A stretch of 17,144 bases of DNA from Temnopleurus reevesii (lineage: Eukaryota; Echinodermata; Echinoidea; Temnopleuroida; Temnopleuridae): NCBI GenBank assembly GCA_036244855.1, contig BQKZ01005598.1, positions 1 through 17,144 of the forward strand, written 5' to 3'. Within the stretch, counting starts at the first letter, position 1. Every line of letters begins with the position of its first letter. The position numbers and the translations under genes were made by a program. Positions 1-7,206 of this stretch are shown here, in pieces. The notes beneath the pieces are model-generated. The model made no database searches. It was not told the origin of the DNA and saw only the letters and a program-made list of their open reading frames with translations.

Positions 1-1050
1 TTTTTAAATAATAGATCTGATTCAGTCTAGGCTAATACTTGAATCTATTTGACCAAGTTTCGCCATTGAGCTGAAAACTCTTGTATGCGAAATTGATTTT
101 TGAGAAGTTTTGAAAGTTTTGAAAGTTTTGGTAAGATTGTTTTCTGATATCCTGCAAAAATATCAATTACATGTAGTATCATATAAATGTGCTTAATACC
201 TCTTTTAACATCCGAGGCATTCAATGTAATCTGAAAAATATATTTCTTTATTTTCGTTTAGATTACCCTTTTGTCTGTTATATGGAAGCCCAATTAAAAC
301 GAAATTTTAGAAAGATGTACAGATATTTGCCTTTGTGCTTCCAGAAGGACTGAGAATTCTGAACTCTGGTGTTCTCAAAGGTTCTCTAACTTGTGGTCTG
401 TTTCTCTTCAGTATTGAACACCAGCCCTGTTTCAAGGGTATTTTTGACACCTTTTTATTTAACCCCAAGTAAAGTTCTGGTAAAGATTTAAAACATTTAA
501 TTTTACAGGATGTTCACCATGACATATATATCTTACACGCATTTCGAGACCAAAGCATAATTTTTACGAACTGAATCTTTTTGAAATTTTAATTCGACTG
601 TAAAATCTTATTTAGCGCCCATTCTTCGTATTGTAAATGCTTTGTTTTTTGTTGGGCATATGCAATATTATTTCTGAGCTTAGACAAAACAATAATGATA
701 AAGTTCATACGGAAAGCAAATTCTGAAATTTTATATATTTCAATCTCTTTGGATTTGGAGACAAGGATGGGGACAAAATTTTTCACTTTTTCTAAAACTT
801 TACTTGGGCTTTAACTGTACAAAAGTTGGCAAAGGATAAAGAAGAGGTTAATTTTGAAATTCCCTTTTGATATTTTCTCTCAGATTCTCTAATTATCTTG
901 TCTGTTTCTGTACAGCTACAGATATTTGCATCCTTTCTACATCTACAAAAATTGGACTTAGACTGAGTAGGAGGCTACTTGAAAAAAATCTTGTGATTTT
1001 CTCTAAAATTTCTCCAAAATTCTCTTACTCTATTGTTTATTTTTATACAG
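1..1050. other. AT-rich non-coding stretch, probably intronic
   Basis: No convincing coding region was seen apart from the exon relic at 412-472. The stretch is AT-rich and has short internal repeats, such as three close copies of tgaaagtttt near 105-130. It contains two similar pyrimidine-rich acceptor-like blocks (about 380-411 and 882-914), both of the form ttctctaa...tctgtttct..cag. It ends in the acceptor of the exon at 1051, so the simplest reading is intron of that gene. Confidence 0.5.
412..472 (+). pseudogene. Exon-like relic resembling the exon at 1051
   Basis: A pyrimidine-rich tract ends in CAG at 409-411. The sequence after it reads, in the same splice phase as the exon at 1051, as IEHQPCFKGIFDTFLFNPK and then a TAA at 470-472. 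Its start parallels the opening of the 1051 exon (LNHEPYFKDFV): H, P, F and K are shared and other positions are conservative. It has no later similarity and no donor. This suggests a duplicated and decayed exon start, but the match is short and could be chance. Confidence 0.3.
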
Positions 1051-1170
1051 CCTCAACCACGAGCCCTACTTCAAAGATTTTGTGAAGAGTTGTCCTGATC
1101 TTTGCCTTGTTTTTGTGTGTACGAAAGACGGGAAAGCTCTGAGGTTAACGATACAAGCGCAGCTTAAAAA
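1051..1170 (+). CDS. Internal coding exon of an unrecognised gene (gene A)
   Basis: This 120-nt exon follows a classic acceptor: a pyrimidine-rich run ending ttttatacag at 1050. It is followed by a consensus donor, GTGAGT, at 1171. In the open frame it encodes 39 complete codons beginning LNHEPYFKDFVKSCPDLC and continuing LVFVCTKDGKALRLTIQAQLKK, leaving two bases of a codon (phase 2). The terminal exon at 4448 supplies the third base and continues the frame. Alternating hydrophobic runs (LCLVFVC, LRLTIQAQL) look like beta-strands of an alpha/beta domain, but I recognise no family. A truncated copy lies at 2610-2697. The true intron is probably shorter than shown, because the region between the exons contains an apparent allelic duplication. 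Confidence 0.6.
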
Positions 1171-1217
1171 GTGAGTGCATTTTGATATGTGCAAACCTAA
1201 ATTCTTAAGTCCGCTGA

Positions 1218-1256
1218 TTATAATAGTGATAATAATAATCATAATAATAATAATAC
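1218..1256. repeat. (ATA)n microsatellite
   Basis: Imperfect trinucleotide repeat of ATA/ATC/ATG units, ending just before acagtggaaacccag. The same tract, with one interruption changed, is present in copy B at about 2745-2783. Confidence 0.7.
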
Positions 1257-1336
1257 AGTGGAAACCCAGTTTGACAAGTAACTTTGTACCATGAGAAATA
1301 CCTTCAAAGAAAATAAGTTCTAAAGAGCTCTGACCT

Positions 1337-1511
1337 GGGCGGTGTTTCACCAAGATAAGAAAGACTTTACGCACAACTTTACGTTCGACTGGTATCCCTT
1401 CTTGCGAGTAATGGTTCACATGCACTATTACACGCATTTAGCGCAAGAACTGATACCAGTCGAATGTAAAGTCGTTCGTAAAGTCTTTCTTATATTGGTG
1501 AGACACCGCCC
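1337..1511. mobile_element. Long-TIR MITE, copy A
   Basis: A 175-bp fold-back. The left end begins GGGCGGTGTTTCACCAAGAT. The reverse complement of the right end begins GGGCGGTGTCTCACCAATAT. Similarity continues into each arm for roughly 65 bases with few mismatches, leaving only a short loop. It encodes nothing convincing: apparent ORFs across it are read from the palindrome. A clean target-site duplication is not visible, so the superfamily is not assigned. The allelic copy is at 2864-3036. Confidence 0.8.
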
Positions 1512-1604
1512 AGAACTTCTACCTCTTTATATCAGGAATCTTGTTATATAATATTTCTTAATACCTACTTTTCATGCAATCACTATTTGCATATGAGTGT
1601 TGGA

Positions 1605-1706
1605 TTCTGTGGATAATTTTTTTGCTGAAGGAAATAAACACTGTCAGTAGGATTTGAATAGCCGACCTTCCAAAAGGCAAGAGCCAGGTCCACTACACCA
1701 CAATGC
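1605..1706 (-). mobile_element. tRNA-derived SINE, copy A
   Basis: On the minus strand the head starts near 1706 with an RNA polymerase III A-box-like TGGTGTAGTGG (1690-1700). About 30 bases later comes a B-box-like TATTCAAATCC (1650-1660), the spacing of a tRNA. It is followed by a SINE-like body containing TTTCCTTCAGC. The tRNA-like part is too degenerate to be a functional tRNA gene. The second copy is at 3130-3231. The 3' limit is approximate. Confidence 0.5.
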
Positions 1707-2200
1707 TTGAAAAGATTGGCTAGAATATATGTCCTTGAGCTTAAATTTTTCCTGGGTTTTTAGTTTTGCTCATTTTGCGACCAGGAATTTGGCAATATTA
1801 TCAGTTTCTAAATATATATGCGGTCAAACTAGAAAGAGCACCCAATGGGAGGCAGAAAATCAGGTCCGTTAGAACAGTTGGTCTCTCTAGACAGGTTCAT
1901 TTACATGTAAATAGGCGGGTTTCCTTATAAATGCAAATTTTATGCATACCCCTAACACAAAGGCTGTTCTTGACAACCCAAAAACTCGTCCGAGGCTTGC
2001 CCGACATAGCAATAACTAATGTATGCAATCTTGATTCCAAGTAATTTAGGTTTATGGAATACTGCCTAACTACGTTAAACGCACATAAATTTGAATATAT
2101 GAGTAAACCTGCCTATTGTTCTCCAGGGAGTCAAGAATAGTGGTCTTTATGTACAGGTGTTCACTACAGTACCACTTACCTATTTGTAACAACACTATAT

Positions 2201-2274
2201 ACACTCAACCCCATACCTTGTTGAAAAATACACATGATCCTATGGAACAATCAACATGATATGGGTTTGAGTGT
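2201..2274. mobile_element. 74-bp fold-back present only in copy A
   Basis: The left arm ACACTCAACCCCATACCTTG pairs with the right arm, whose reverse complement begins ACACTCAAACCCATATCATG; about 24 bases match with a few mismatches. The element lies in sequence that copy B lacks, since B passes directly from actatatacac to agaacaag. It is therefore a candidate presence/absence polymorphism. Confidence 0.6.
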
Positions 2275-2420
2275 GTATTGTGGTGGTAAAAATAAAGTCA
2301 AACTACTGTCTACAGTAGCCACCCCAAGGGAAACAGAACAAGTGGACACTGTAGACGGGTGGCCTCCATAGACAGATTCTTTAACCGGCATTTTCATATG
2401 GAGGGAATCAATCTCAATTT

Positions 2421-2608
2421 ATGTTTAAATTAAATAACCAACAACTCCCATGTACATTCATGGAAATGTTTACTAGAAACAGTGCCATCCATAACTATCC
2501 TACACGACAGTCCCGTTCCTTTCATCTTCCTCGCACACGCACAGTTCTCGCACAAAAAGCCATCTCATTCTACGGCCCAAAGTACTGGAATTCACTAAGT
2601 AGCAACAT
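2421..2608 (+). pseudogene. Non-LTR retrotransposon (CR1/jockey-like) ORF2 C-terminal fragment
   Basis: The open frame from 2421 encodes the end of a non-LTR retrotransposon polyprotein. It starts MFKLNNQQLPCTFMEMF and contains IHNYPTRQS and then FYGPKYWNSL. This is the recognisable tail after the reverse transcriptase, of the form lP..f...f....vHnynTR...LP..rT...qkSi.f.GpkiWNsLP. The palm, fingers and endonuclease domains are absent, and the frame is cut by the N at 2609. Similarity to the other allele ends just before it, near 2417, so this looks like a 5'-truncated insertion in allele A. Confidence 0.7.
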
Positions 2609-2609
2609 N
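2609..2609. other. Ambiguous base N at a repeat junction
   Basis: The only N in the window. To its left the retrotransposon fragment is open; to its right the sequence jumps back to a near-copy of base 1083 onward. A single N placed exactly at the start of a kilobase duplication suggests an assembly join rather than a base-call ambiguity. Confidence 0.8.
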
Positions 2610-2697
2610 TGAAGAGTTGTCCTGATCTTTGCCTTGTTTTTGTGTGTACGAAAGACGGGAAAGCTCTGAGGTTAACGATACAAGCGCAGCTTAAAAA
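2610..2697 (+). pseudogene. Truncated second copy of the gene A internal exon
   Basis: This repeats 1083-1170 base for base, or nearly so, in the same frame (KSCPDLCLVFVC onward), including the GTGAGT donor at 2698. The acceptor and first 32 bases of the exon are missing at the N. If the duplication is allelic, this is the same exon seen twice rather than a second exon. Confidence 0.7.
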
Positions 2698-2863
2698 GTG
2701 AGTGCATTTTGATATGTGCAAACCTAAATTCTTATGTCCGCTGATTATAATAGTGATAATAATAATCATAATGATAATAATACAGTGGAAACCCAGTTTG
2801 ACAAGTAACTTTGGACCATGAGAAATACCTTCAAAGAAAATAAGTTCTAAAGAGCTCTGACCT

Positions 2864-3036
2864 GGGAGGTGTTTCACCAAGATAAAGACTTTACGCACGA
2901 CTTTATGTTCGACTGGTATCCCTTCTTGCGAGTAATGGTTCACATGCACTTATTACACGCATTCAGCGCAAGAACTGATACCAGTCGAACGTAAACTCGT
3001 TCGTAAAGTCTTTCTTATCTTGGTGAAAGACCGCCC
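2864..3036. mobile_element. Long-TIR MITE, copy B
   Basis: Same fold-back as at 1337-1511 in the matching position of copy B, starting GGGAGGTGTTTCACCAAGAT and ending ACCGCCC. It has a small deletion in the left arm (aagaaagactt reduced to aaagactt). Sharing the insertion site with copy A means it was inserted before the two copies diverged. Confidence 0.78.
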
Positions 3037-3129
3037 AGAACTTCTACCTCGTTATATCAGTAATCTTGTTATATAATATTTCTTAATACCTAGTTTTCAT
3101 ACAATCACTATATGCATATATGAGTGTTG

Positions 3130-3231
3130 GATTCTGTGGATAAATTTTTTGCTGAAGGAAATTAACGCTGTCGGTAGGATTTGAATAGCCGACCTTCCAA
3201 AAGAAAAGAGCCAGGTCCACTACACCACAAT
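3130..3231 (-). mobile_element. tRNA-derived SINE, copy B
   Basis: Counterpart of the SINE at 1605-1706, with the A-box-like block at 3217-3227 and the B-box-like block at 3177-3187 on the minus strand. It has a few substitutions relative to copy A and is not a functional tRNA. Confidence 0.48.
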
Positions 3232-3820
3232 GCTTGAAAAGATTGGGTAGAATATATGTCCTTGAGCTTAAATTTATGCTGGGTTTTTAGTTTTGCTCAT
3301 TTTGCGACCAGGAATTTGGCAATATTATCAGTTTCTAAATATATATGCAGTCAAACTGTCTAGAAAGAGCACCCATGGGAGACAGAAAATCAGGTCCGTT
3401 AGAGCAGGTGGTCTCTCTAGACAGGTTCATTTACATGTAAATAGGCGGGTTTCCTAATAGATGCAAATTTTATGCATACCCCCTAACACAAAGGCTGTTC
3501 TTGACAACCCAAAAGCTCGCCCGAGGCTTGCCCGACATAGCAATAAGTAATGTATGCAAACTTGATTCCAAGTAATTTAGTCTTATTGTTATCAACCAGT
3601 TTATGGAATACTGCGTAACTACGGTAAACGCACATAGATTTGAATATATAAGTAAACCCGCCTATTGTTCTCCAGGGAGTCAAGAATAATGGTCTTTATG
3701 TACAGTTGTTCACTACAGTACCACTTAGCTATTTTTAACGACACTATATACACAGAACAAGTGCCACTATAGACAGGTGGCTTCTATAGACAGGTTCTAC
3801 AACATTCATTTTCACCTGGA

Positions 3821-3974
3821 GGGTGTTTCATCAAGATTTGTCGCAGCGACAAGGAGTCTTTTCCGACAGTTCCCATAGCAACTGTCAGCAATAGTGCTTT
3901 TCATCCAATCACAATCAAGGAATTTGTCAGCACTGACTAATTGTCTCTGCGACAAATCTTGATGAAACACTCCC
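3821..3974. mobile_element. MITE with ~32-bp TIRs (TGTTTCATCAAGATTTGTCGC), present in copy B only
   Basis: The left TIR at 3821-3852 starts GGGTGTTTCATCAAGATTTG. The right TIR at 3941-3973 is its inverse with minor differences and ends aaacactccc. The flanks are cctggaggg (3815-3823) and cctgaaggg (3974-3982), a near-perfect 8-9 bp target-site duplication overlapping the ends. Copy A at 2398-2409 reads atggagggaatcaat without the element, as an empty site would. An 8-bp TSD would fit hAT or P-type MITEs, which is inference. Confidence 0.85.
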
Positions 3975-4028
3975 CTGAAGGGAATCAATGTAAGTGGCCA
4001 CTATAGACATGTGGTTACTATAGACATA

Positions 4029-4339
4029 GGCCCGTATTCCGATAGCGAGGTTTAAGTTAACCCTGGTCTAAATCTGTGGTTTAAGTATGTTTGGCCAAAA
4101 AGGCTAGAATATCTAACCGTCAATGTTTATTTTACCAGCACATTTGGCACTTATAGTATTTAAAACTGTCTCAGAATAAAAACCTCAAAAGTTTTCTACA
4201 TTATTAGAGCATGGGAAAAGATAGCATCCAACATAAAAATCAAACATTGGAAGTAAAATTTTGGCAATTTTGGCCAACCATACTTAAACCACAGGTTTAG
4301 ACCAGGTTTAACTTAAACCTCGCTATCGGAATACCGGCC
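4029..4339. mobile_element. 311-bp MITE with ~70-bp TIRs
   Basis: Starts GGCCCGTATTCCGATAGCGA and ends, on the other strand, GGCCGGTATTCCGATAGCGA. The inverted similarity continues past gtttaagtta, ctggtctaaa and gtggtttaagtatg to ggccaaaa, about 70 bases per arm. The centre is AT-rich and non-coding. No clear TSD is visible because the host sequence is itself repetitive. Confidence 0.85.
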
Positions 4340-4447
4340 AGTGACTACTATAGGCAGGTTTGACTGTAGTTCATTAGTACCACAAGGCAAGTTTTAGTGA
4401 ATGCAAAAGAGGTGTTAATTTCTATCACTACATGTCCATCGTTTCAG

Positions 4448-4619
4448 GTACAGAGAGATGAGACCATCCCTGTGTGTGGTGTTTGGAGCAACAGACGACC
4501 TCAAGCCTCACGGGCGAATGCAACGTACGCTGAGAAGAGTCCAGAACATTGACCTAGCGGAGGTGGTGTACTTCAGACATCACGTCTGTAGCCCAGAGAG
4601 GCACGATTCAATCACTTGA
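4448..4619 (+). CDS. Terminal coding exon of unrecognised gene A
   Basis: The acceptor is the tract ending cgtttcag at 4447. Base 4448 completes the codon left open by the exon at 1051-1170, and the frame then reads YREMRPSLCVVFGATDD, LKPHGRMQRTLRRVQNIDLA and EVVYFRHHVCSPERHDSIT before TGA at 4617-4619. An alternative acceptor six bases downstream (gtacag) keeps the frame and would drop two residues. SLCVVFGATDD looks like a beta-strand followed by an acidic turn, echoing LCLVFVCTKDG in the preceding exon. The family is not recognised. The last ~80 bp are the parent of the decayed repeats that follow. Confidence 0.6.
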
Positions 4620-5480
4620 GGTTATGGCATGGCACTGTCATCTAGAAGGGCTTAGCATTGTGTCATCTAGAGGTATACCAATTGGTGAAACATAAAGAGA
4701 GTCCAGAACATGGAATGCTCGGAGATTGTTTTTGTTGCAACCTACAGAGATGCAGTTCCATCACTTAACAAGCGTAACAGAGTTGAAGAAGTGGCAAGTT
4801 TGAAAGAGTTTCTAGAAGATTGACCTCGTGAAAATCATGTACTTCAGGCATCATGTATGTAATCCAGAGATGTGACACAAAGTAGTGTTAATACAGAATG
4901 GTGGAGAGAAGAATTTGACACATGATCTACAGGGGCATGGTGATGGGGTACATTTAAAAGTGTCCAGAACATGGAACTAATGGAACTAGTGTACATCAAG
5001 CACCATGTCTGTAGCACAAAGAGACATATATTTGATCACTAGGGTGGTGGCTACAAAGTGGTTTCGCCGCACAGTGATGTCATTTGAAGGATTGTTATTG
5101 CATGATCCAGAGGGCTGCATTGACCAGCTTTCTGGACATCATTCTGGCAGAGGTGCTGTACTTCAAGCATCATTGGTAATCCAGTGAGGCATGACTCATC
5201 ATGTGATCAATAGAAGCATGATCCCTCATCACTTCCTTGTGCCATCTTGAGGGGCTTCAGATAAAAAAATCAAAAAATGTCCCGGACATTGACCTAGCGG
5301 AGATTACTTTTTTCAACCATCATGGGTAATCCAATGAGAAATTATTCAATCATGTTATCCTTAGAAGCATGAACAGTCACTCAAGGCCAGCACTACACAT
5401 CGGCATTGGGAAGGGCATCACTTCAAGCATCATTGGTAATCCAGTGAGGCACGATTCATCACATGATTTATAGATGCGGC
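4540..5480 (+). repeat. Decayed tandem repeats derived from the gene A terminal exon
   Basis: At least six further degenerate units follow the stop codon. Each echoes the exon end VQNIDLAEVVYFRHHVC. Readable relics are RVQNMECSEIVFVATY (near 4692), KIDLVKIMYFRHHVCNPEM (near 4815), VQNMELMELVYIKHHVCS (near 4960), LDIILAEVLYFKHHW (near 5130), PDIDLAEITFFNHHG (near 5283), and a fragment with ttcaagcatcattgg near 5420. Unit spacing is about 110-167 bp. The units lie in different frames, contain stops, and carry other shared words (tcatctagaagggctt, tacacatcg). They are 3'UTR or downstream sequence, not translated with the gene as written. Confidence 0.7.
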
Positions 5481-5483
5481 ATC

Positions 5484-6422
5484 CATCACCCAAGACAGGG
5501 GCTACACATCGTCATCAGAAAGGACATCACTATCTCATGCCATCCACCAGGGCTTGCTGCTGTGAAGGCTGTATTTTCTTCACAGGATATCACAAGGGAA
5601 AATGGTTTATTAGAGCAGGTTTGACAAAAGATGCAATTATTTAATTGTTATTTATTATTTATTTGGCATTGTACTGAAATTTTTGTGGTGGTGTTATTTT
5701 TGCATATTTTGCTGTTCTATCCTCACAAAAATTTCCACTCCAGATGATGCACATTCATAAGCATACAAACACTGTCAAAAATGCAAAAATAATGACAGAC
5801 TGAAATGCCAAACTGGTCCGAAAACGCACAAATATCTGCACATGAAAGTTTTGTCTAATACAGTATCCCAAAGAAGCAATAATCATCATGCAGTAATTGC
5901 TTTGGGGCCCCTTATGTGAGCCCTACCATTGAACCCTAGTGTTGATTTCTATTGTGCAATCTTGCTCTGGTTTGCTTAACTTTTTCCCCCCAAAAAACAT
6001 GAAGACAGTTCAAGAGTTAAATTGATACTCTACATACTTTGATTTTATATGAGAAAAATCAAATATTATGCCATGTACATGTACAAAGTGCGTCATGTGT
6101 CCAAAAGCTTTACAATCGGGAAAGAAGTTATGGACCACGATATCAGTCGATGAAAATGTTTCATACTTTGGTTTCATTTCTGGTAGATCGCAGCTGTTAA
6201 GTGGCTCTTTAAGAACTCTTTTCCTTTTTTTTTGCTTTTCACTCAATTTGAAAAAATGCAATATTACTGTAGGAAAACACAAGAAATATTACCTGAAAAG
6301 ACCTTTTCAAATATTATTTTTGCTTTCTTTTCCTTTCTAAAAATCCAATTTTCTACATGAAATCTATTCCAAAAAATAAAGAAAGTAATTTTAAAATAGA
6401 CTTTCTGAACGACAGAGCATAA
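5484..6422. other. No gene recognised
   Basis: AT-rich sequence, possibly 3'UTR and intergenic. Open frames exist on both strands around 6010-6340, but they overlap each other and show no family features. A weak inverted similarity (ttatttttgcatattttg near 5692 against aaaaatgcaaaaataatgac near 5777-5796) hints at an old fold-back at 5683-5796; this is not firm. Loose microsatellite-like TTATTTATT occurs near 5647-5662. Confidence 0.4.
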
Positions 6423-6665
6423 AAAAAATCTTGGGCATCCAACAATGTTATTGGCCTTGCTGCACATGAGCAACTCTTCATCGTTACATCCAATGAAAAG
6501 ACTCTTCAAATTCTCCATTTTCGAGTTCCTGTAAGATCATTAATGCATGACGGAATTCTAAAAAAACCTGGTGTCAAAAGTTTTCTAAAGATGATTATAA
6601 CTGAGAAGAAAGGCTTATCCCATCTTGATGTGCAAATCTTCAAGTCCTTTCTTAAGCCTGAATGA
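6423..6665 (+). CDS. Possible terminal exon or gene fragment, unrecognised
   Basis: An 80-codon open frame runs from just after a TAA (6420-6422) to TGA at 6663-6665. It reads ASNNVIGLAAHEQLFIVTSN, EKTLQILHFRVPVRSLMHDG, then ILKKPGVKSFLKMIITEK and ends DVQIFKSFLKPE. Composition is protein-like (balanced, amphipathic, no low complexity) although the DNA is AT-rich. There is no ATG near its start. If it is an exon, an acceptor could be the AG at 6469-6470 after tgttattggccttgctg, leaving about 64 codons. The family is not recognised; VIGLAAHEQLFIVTSNEKTL is faintly propeller-like. It may be a decayed transposon or gene piece. Confidence 0.35.
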   Translation, partial: KKSWASNNVIGLAAHEQLFIVTSNEKTLQILHFRVPVRSLMHDGILKKPGVKSFLKMIITEKKGLSHLDVQIFKSFLKPE

Positions 6666-6849
6666 AGAACTCGAGGGGTGAAGGGGATTTAGAGGGAAGA
6701 CGATAATAACTAAGTCTTCTCCTTTGTATTATGACTTATTTCTTTGTTATGTATGTGATGTGATCTTATATAATGAATAGATCACATGCAATACTTTCCA
6801 GCAGCAATTTGACACACTATTCTGCCTGTTCGCTCTTGATTTTTACATT

Positions 6850-7035
6850 TTGCCCAAGAGTATTTTCCAAACTTCAAGGCCGAGCAGGTTTTTAGCTAAT
6901 TTGTGGGGAACCAATTTTGAATATCGGACGGGGAAAATGTTTCAAATTGAAGAATTATTAATTAAAGATGGAAAGAGTTGTGTATTTATGTTTTGTGATA
7001 CTTTCTTGATTAGTGAGGGACAGCTTAGTGAGTAA
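6850..7035 (+). CDS. Open frame of uncertain status, unrecognised
   Basis: An open frame ending TAA at 7033-7035. Its second half, TNFEYRTGKMFQIEELLIKD followed by GKSCVFMFCDTFLISEGQLS, reads like a beta-rich protein segment rather than random translation. It has no ATG at its start. A GTGAGT donor sequence (7027-7032) sits just before the stop, so it could be an internal exon with a splice at 7026. The upstream border would be an AG after a T-rich run near 6830-6859. It shares the plus strand with the open frame 185 bp upstream, so the two could be pieces of one gene or of one dead transposon. No function is assigned. Confidence 0.25.
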   Translation: MPKSIFQTSRPSRFLANLWGTNFEYRTGKMFQIEELLIKDGKSCVFMFCDTFLISEGQLSE

Positions 7036-7206
7036 TGATTCAAAGGGAACTTACTTTTCATCTTTCATAAATTGTGAAAATTTGCTACGTTAAAACAACA
7101 CATTACCGACACTACAACGGGGATGTTTCTCCCACAGTGTCATATTTGGTGCTGAAAAGGGCTGTTGGGTTTGGAGCACTGTAAAGTGCTGTTTGATGTT
7201 TGTATC

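Larger units (their letters stand above)
1083..2204. repeat. Direct repeat copy A (~1.1 kb; matches 2610-3752)
   Basis: From base 1083 the sequence matches 2610 onward with scattered substitutions and small indels. The match runs through the exon end, the ATA microsatellite, the long-TIR MITE, the tRNA-derived SINE and the sequence up to the shared cactatatacac. After 2204 copy A carries extra sequence (2205-2331) and then rejoins the copy B pattern (2332-2420). The divergence level and TE presence/absence differences resemble two alleles of a polymorphic animal rather than an old tandem duplication. Confidence 0.85.
2610..3752. repeat. Direct repeat copy B (~1.1 kb; matches 1083-2204)
   Basis: Second copy of the intron segment, in the same orientation and offset by 1527 bases at the start. 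It differs by scattered SNPs and short indels, for example an extra 21-base segment (ttattgttatcaaccagttta) near 3583-3603. It rejoins unique sequence leading to the terminal exon at 4448, so copy B is the allele that is contiguous with the 3' end of the gene. Confidence 0.85.
3764..4370. repeat. Interspersed ctatagacaggt repeat, interrupted by two MITEs
   Basis: Short phrases of the form (a)ctatagacaggt recur at about 3764-3800, 4001-4027 and 4345-4365, with a matching block in copy A at about 2332-2376 (actgtagacgggtgg...catagacagatt). Read without the two fold-backs at 3821-3974 and 4029-4339, these pieces join into one low-copy tandem-like repeat. No coding potential is seen. Its family is unknown to me. 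Confidence 0.5.

Noticed and set aside
1066..1437. Minus-strand 123-residue ORF and its twin at 2500-2949
   Set aside because: They run antisense across the exon, the ATA microsatellite (giving an Ile-rich stretch) and one MITE arm. They are duplicates of each other through the repeat, with no domain.
1640..1706. A functional tRNA gene
   Set aside because: A- and B-box-like blocks exist, but the acceptor, anticodon and T stems do not pair properly, and the sequence continues as a SINE body in two copies.
4540..5480. CRISPR-like array
   Set aside because: Units are long, strongly diverged and derived from an exon. There are no short identical repeats with unique spacers, and the genome is eukaryotic.
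6010..6340. Overlapping 90-residue ORFs on both strands
   Set aside because: AT-rich, mutually overlapping, with low-complexity Lys/Phe runs, no motif and no splice context.
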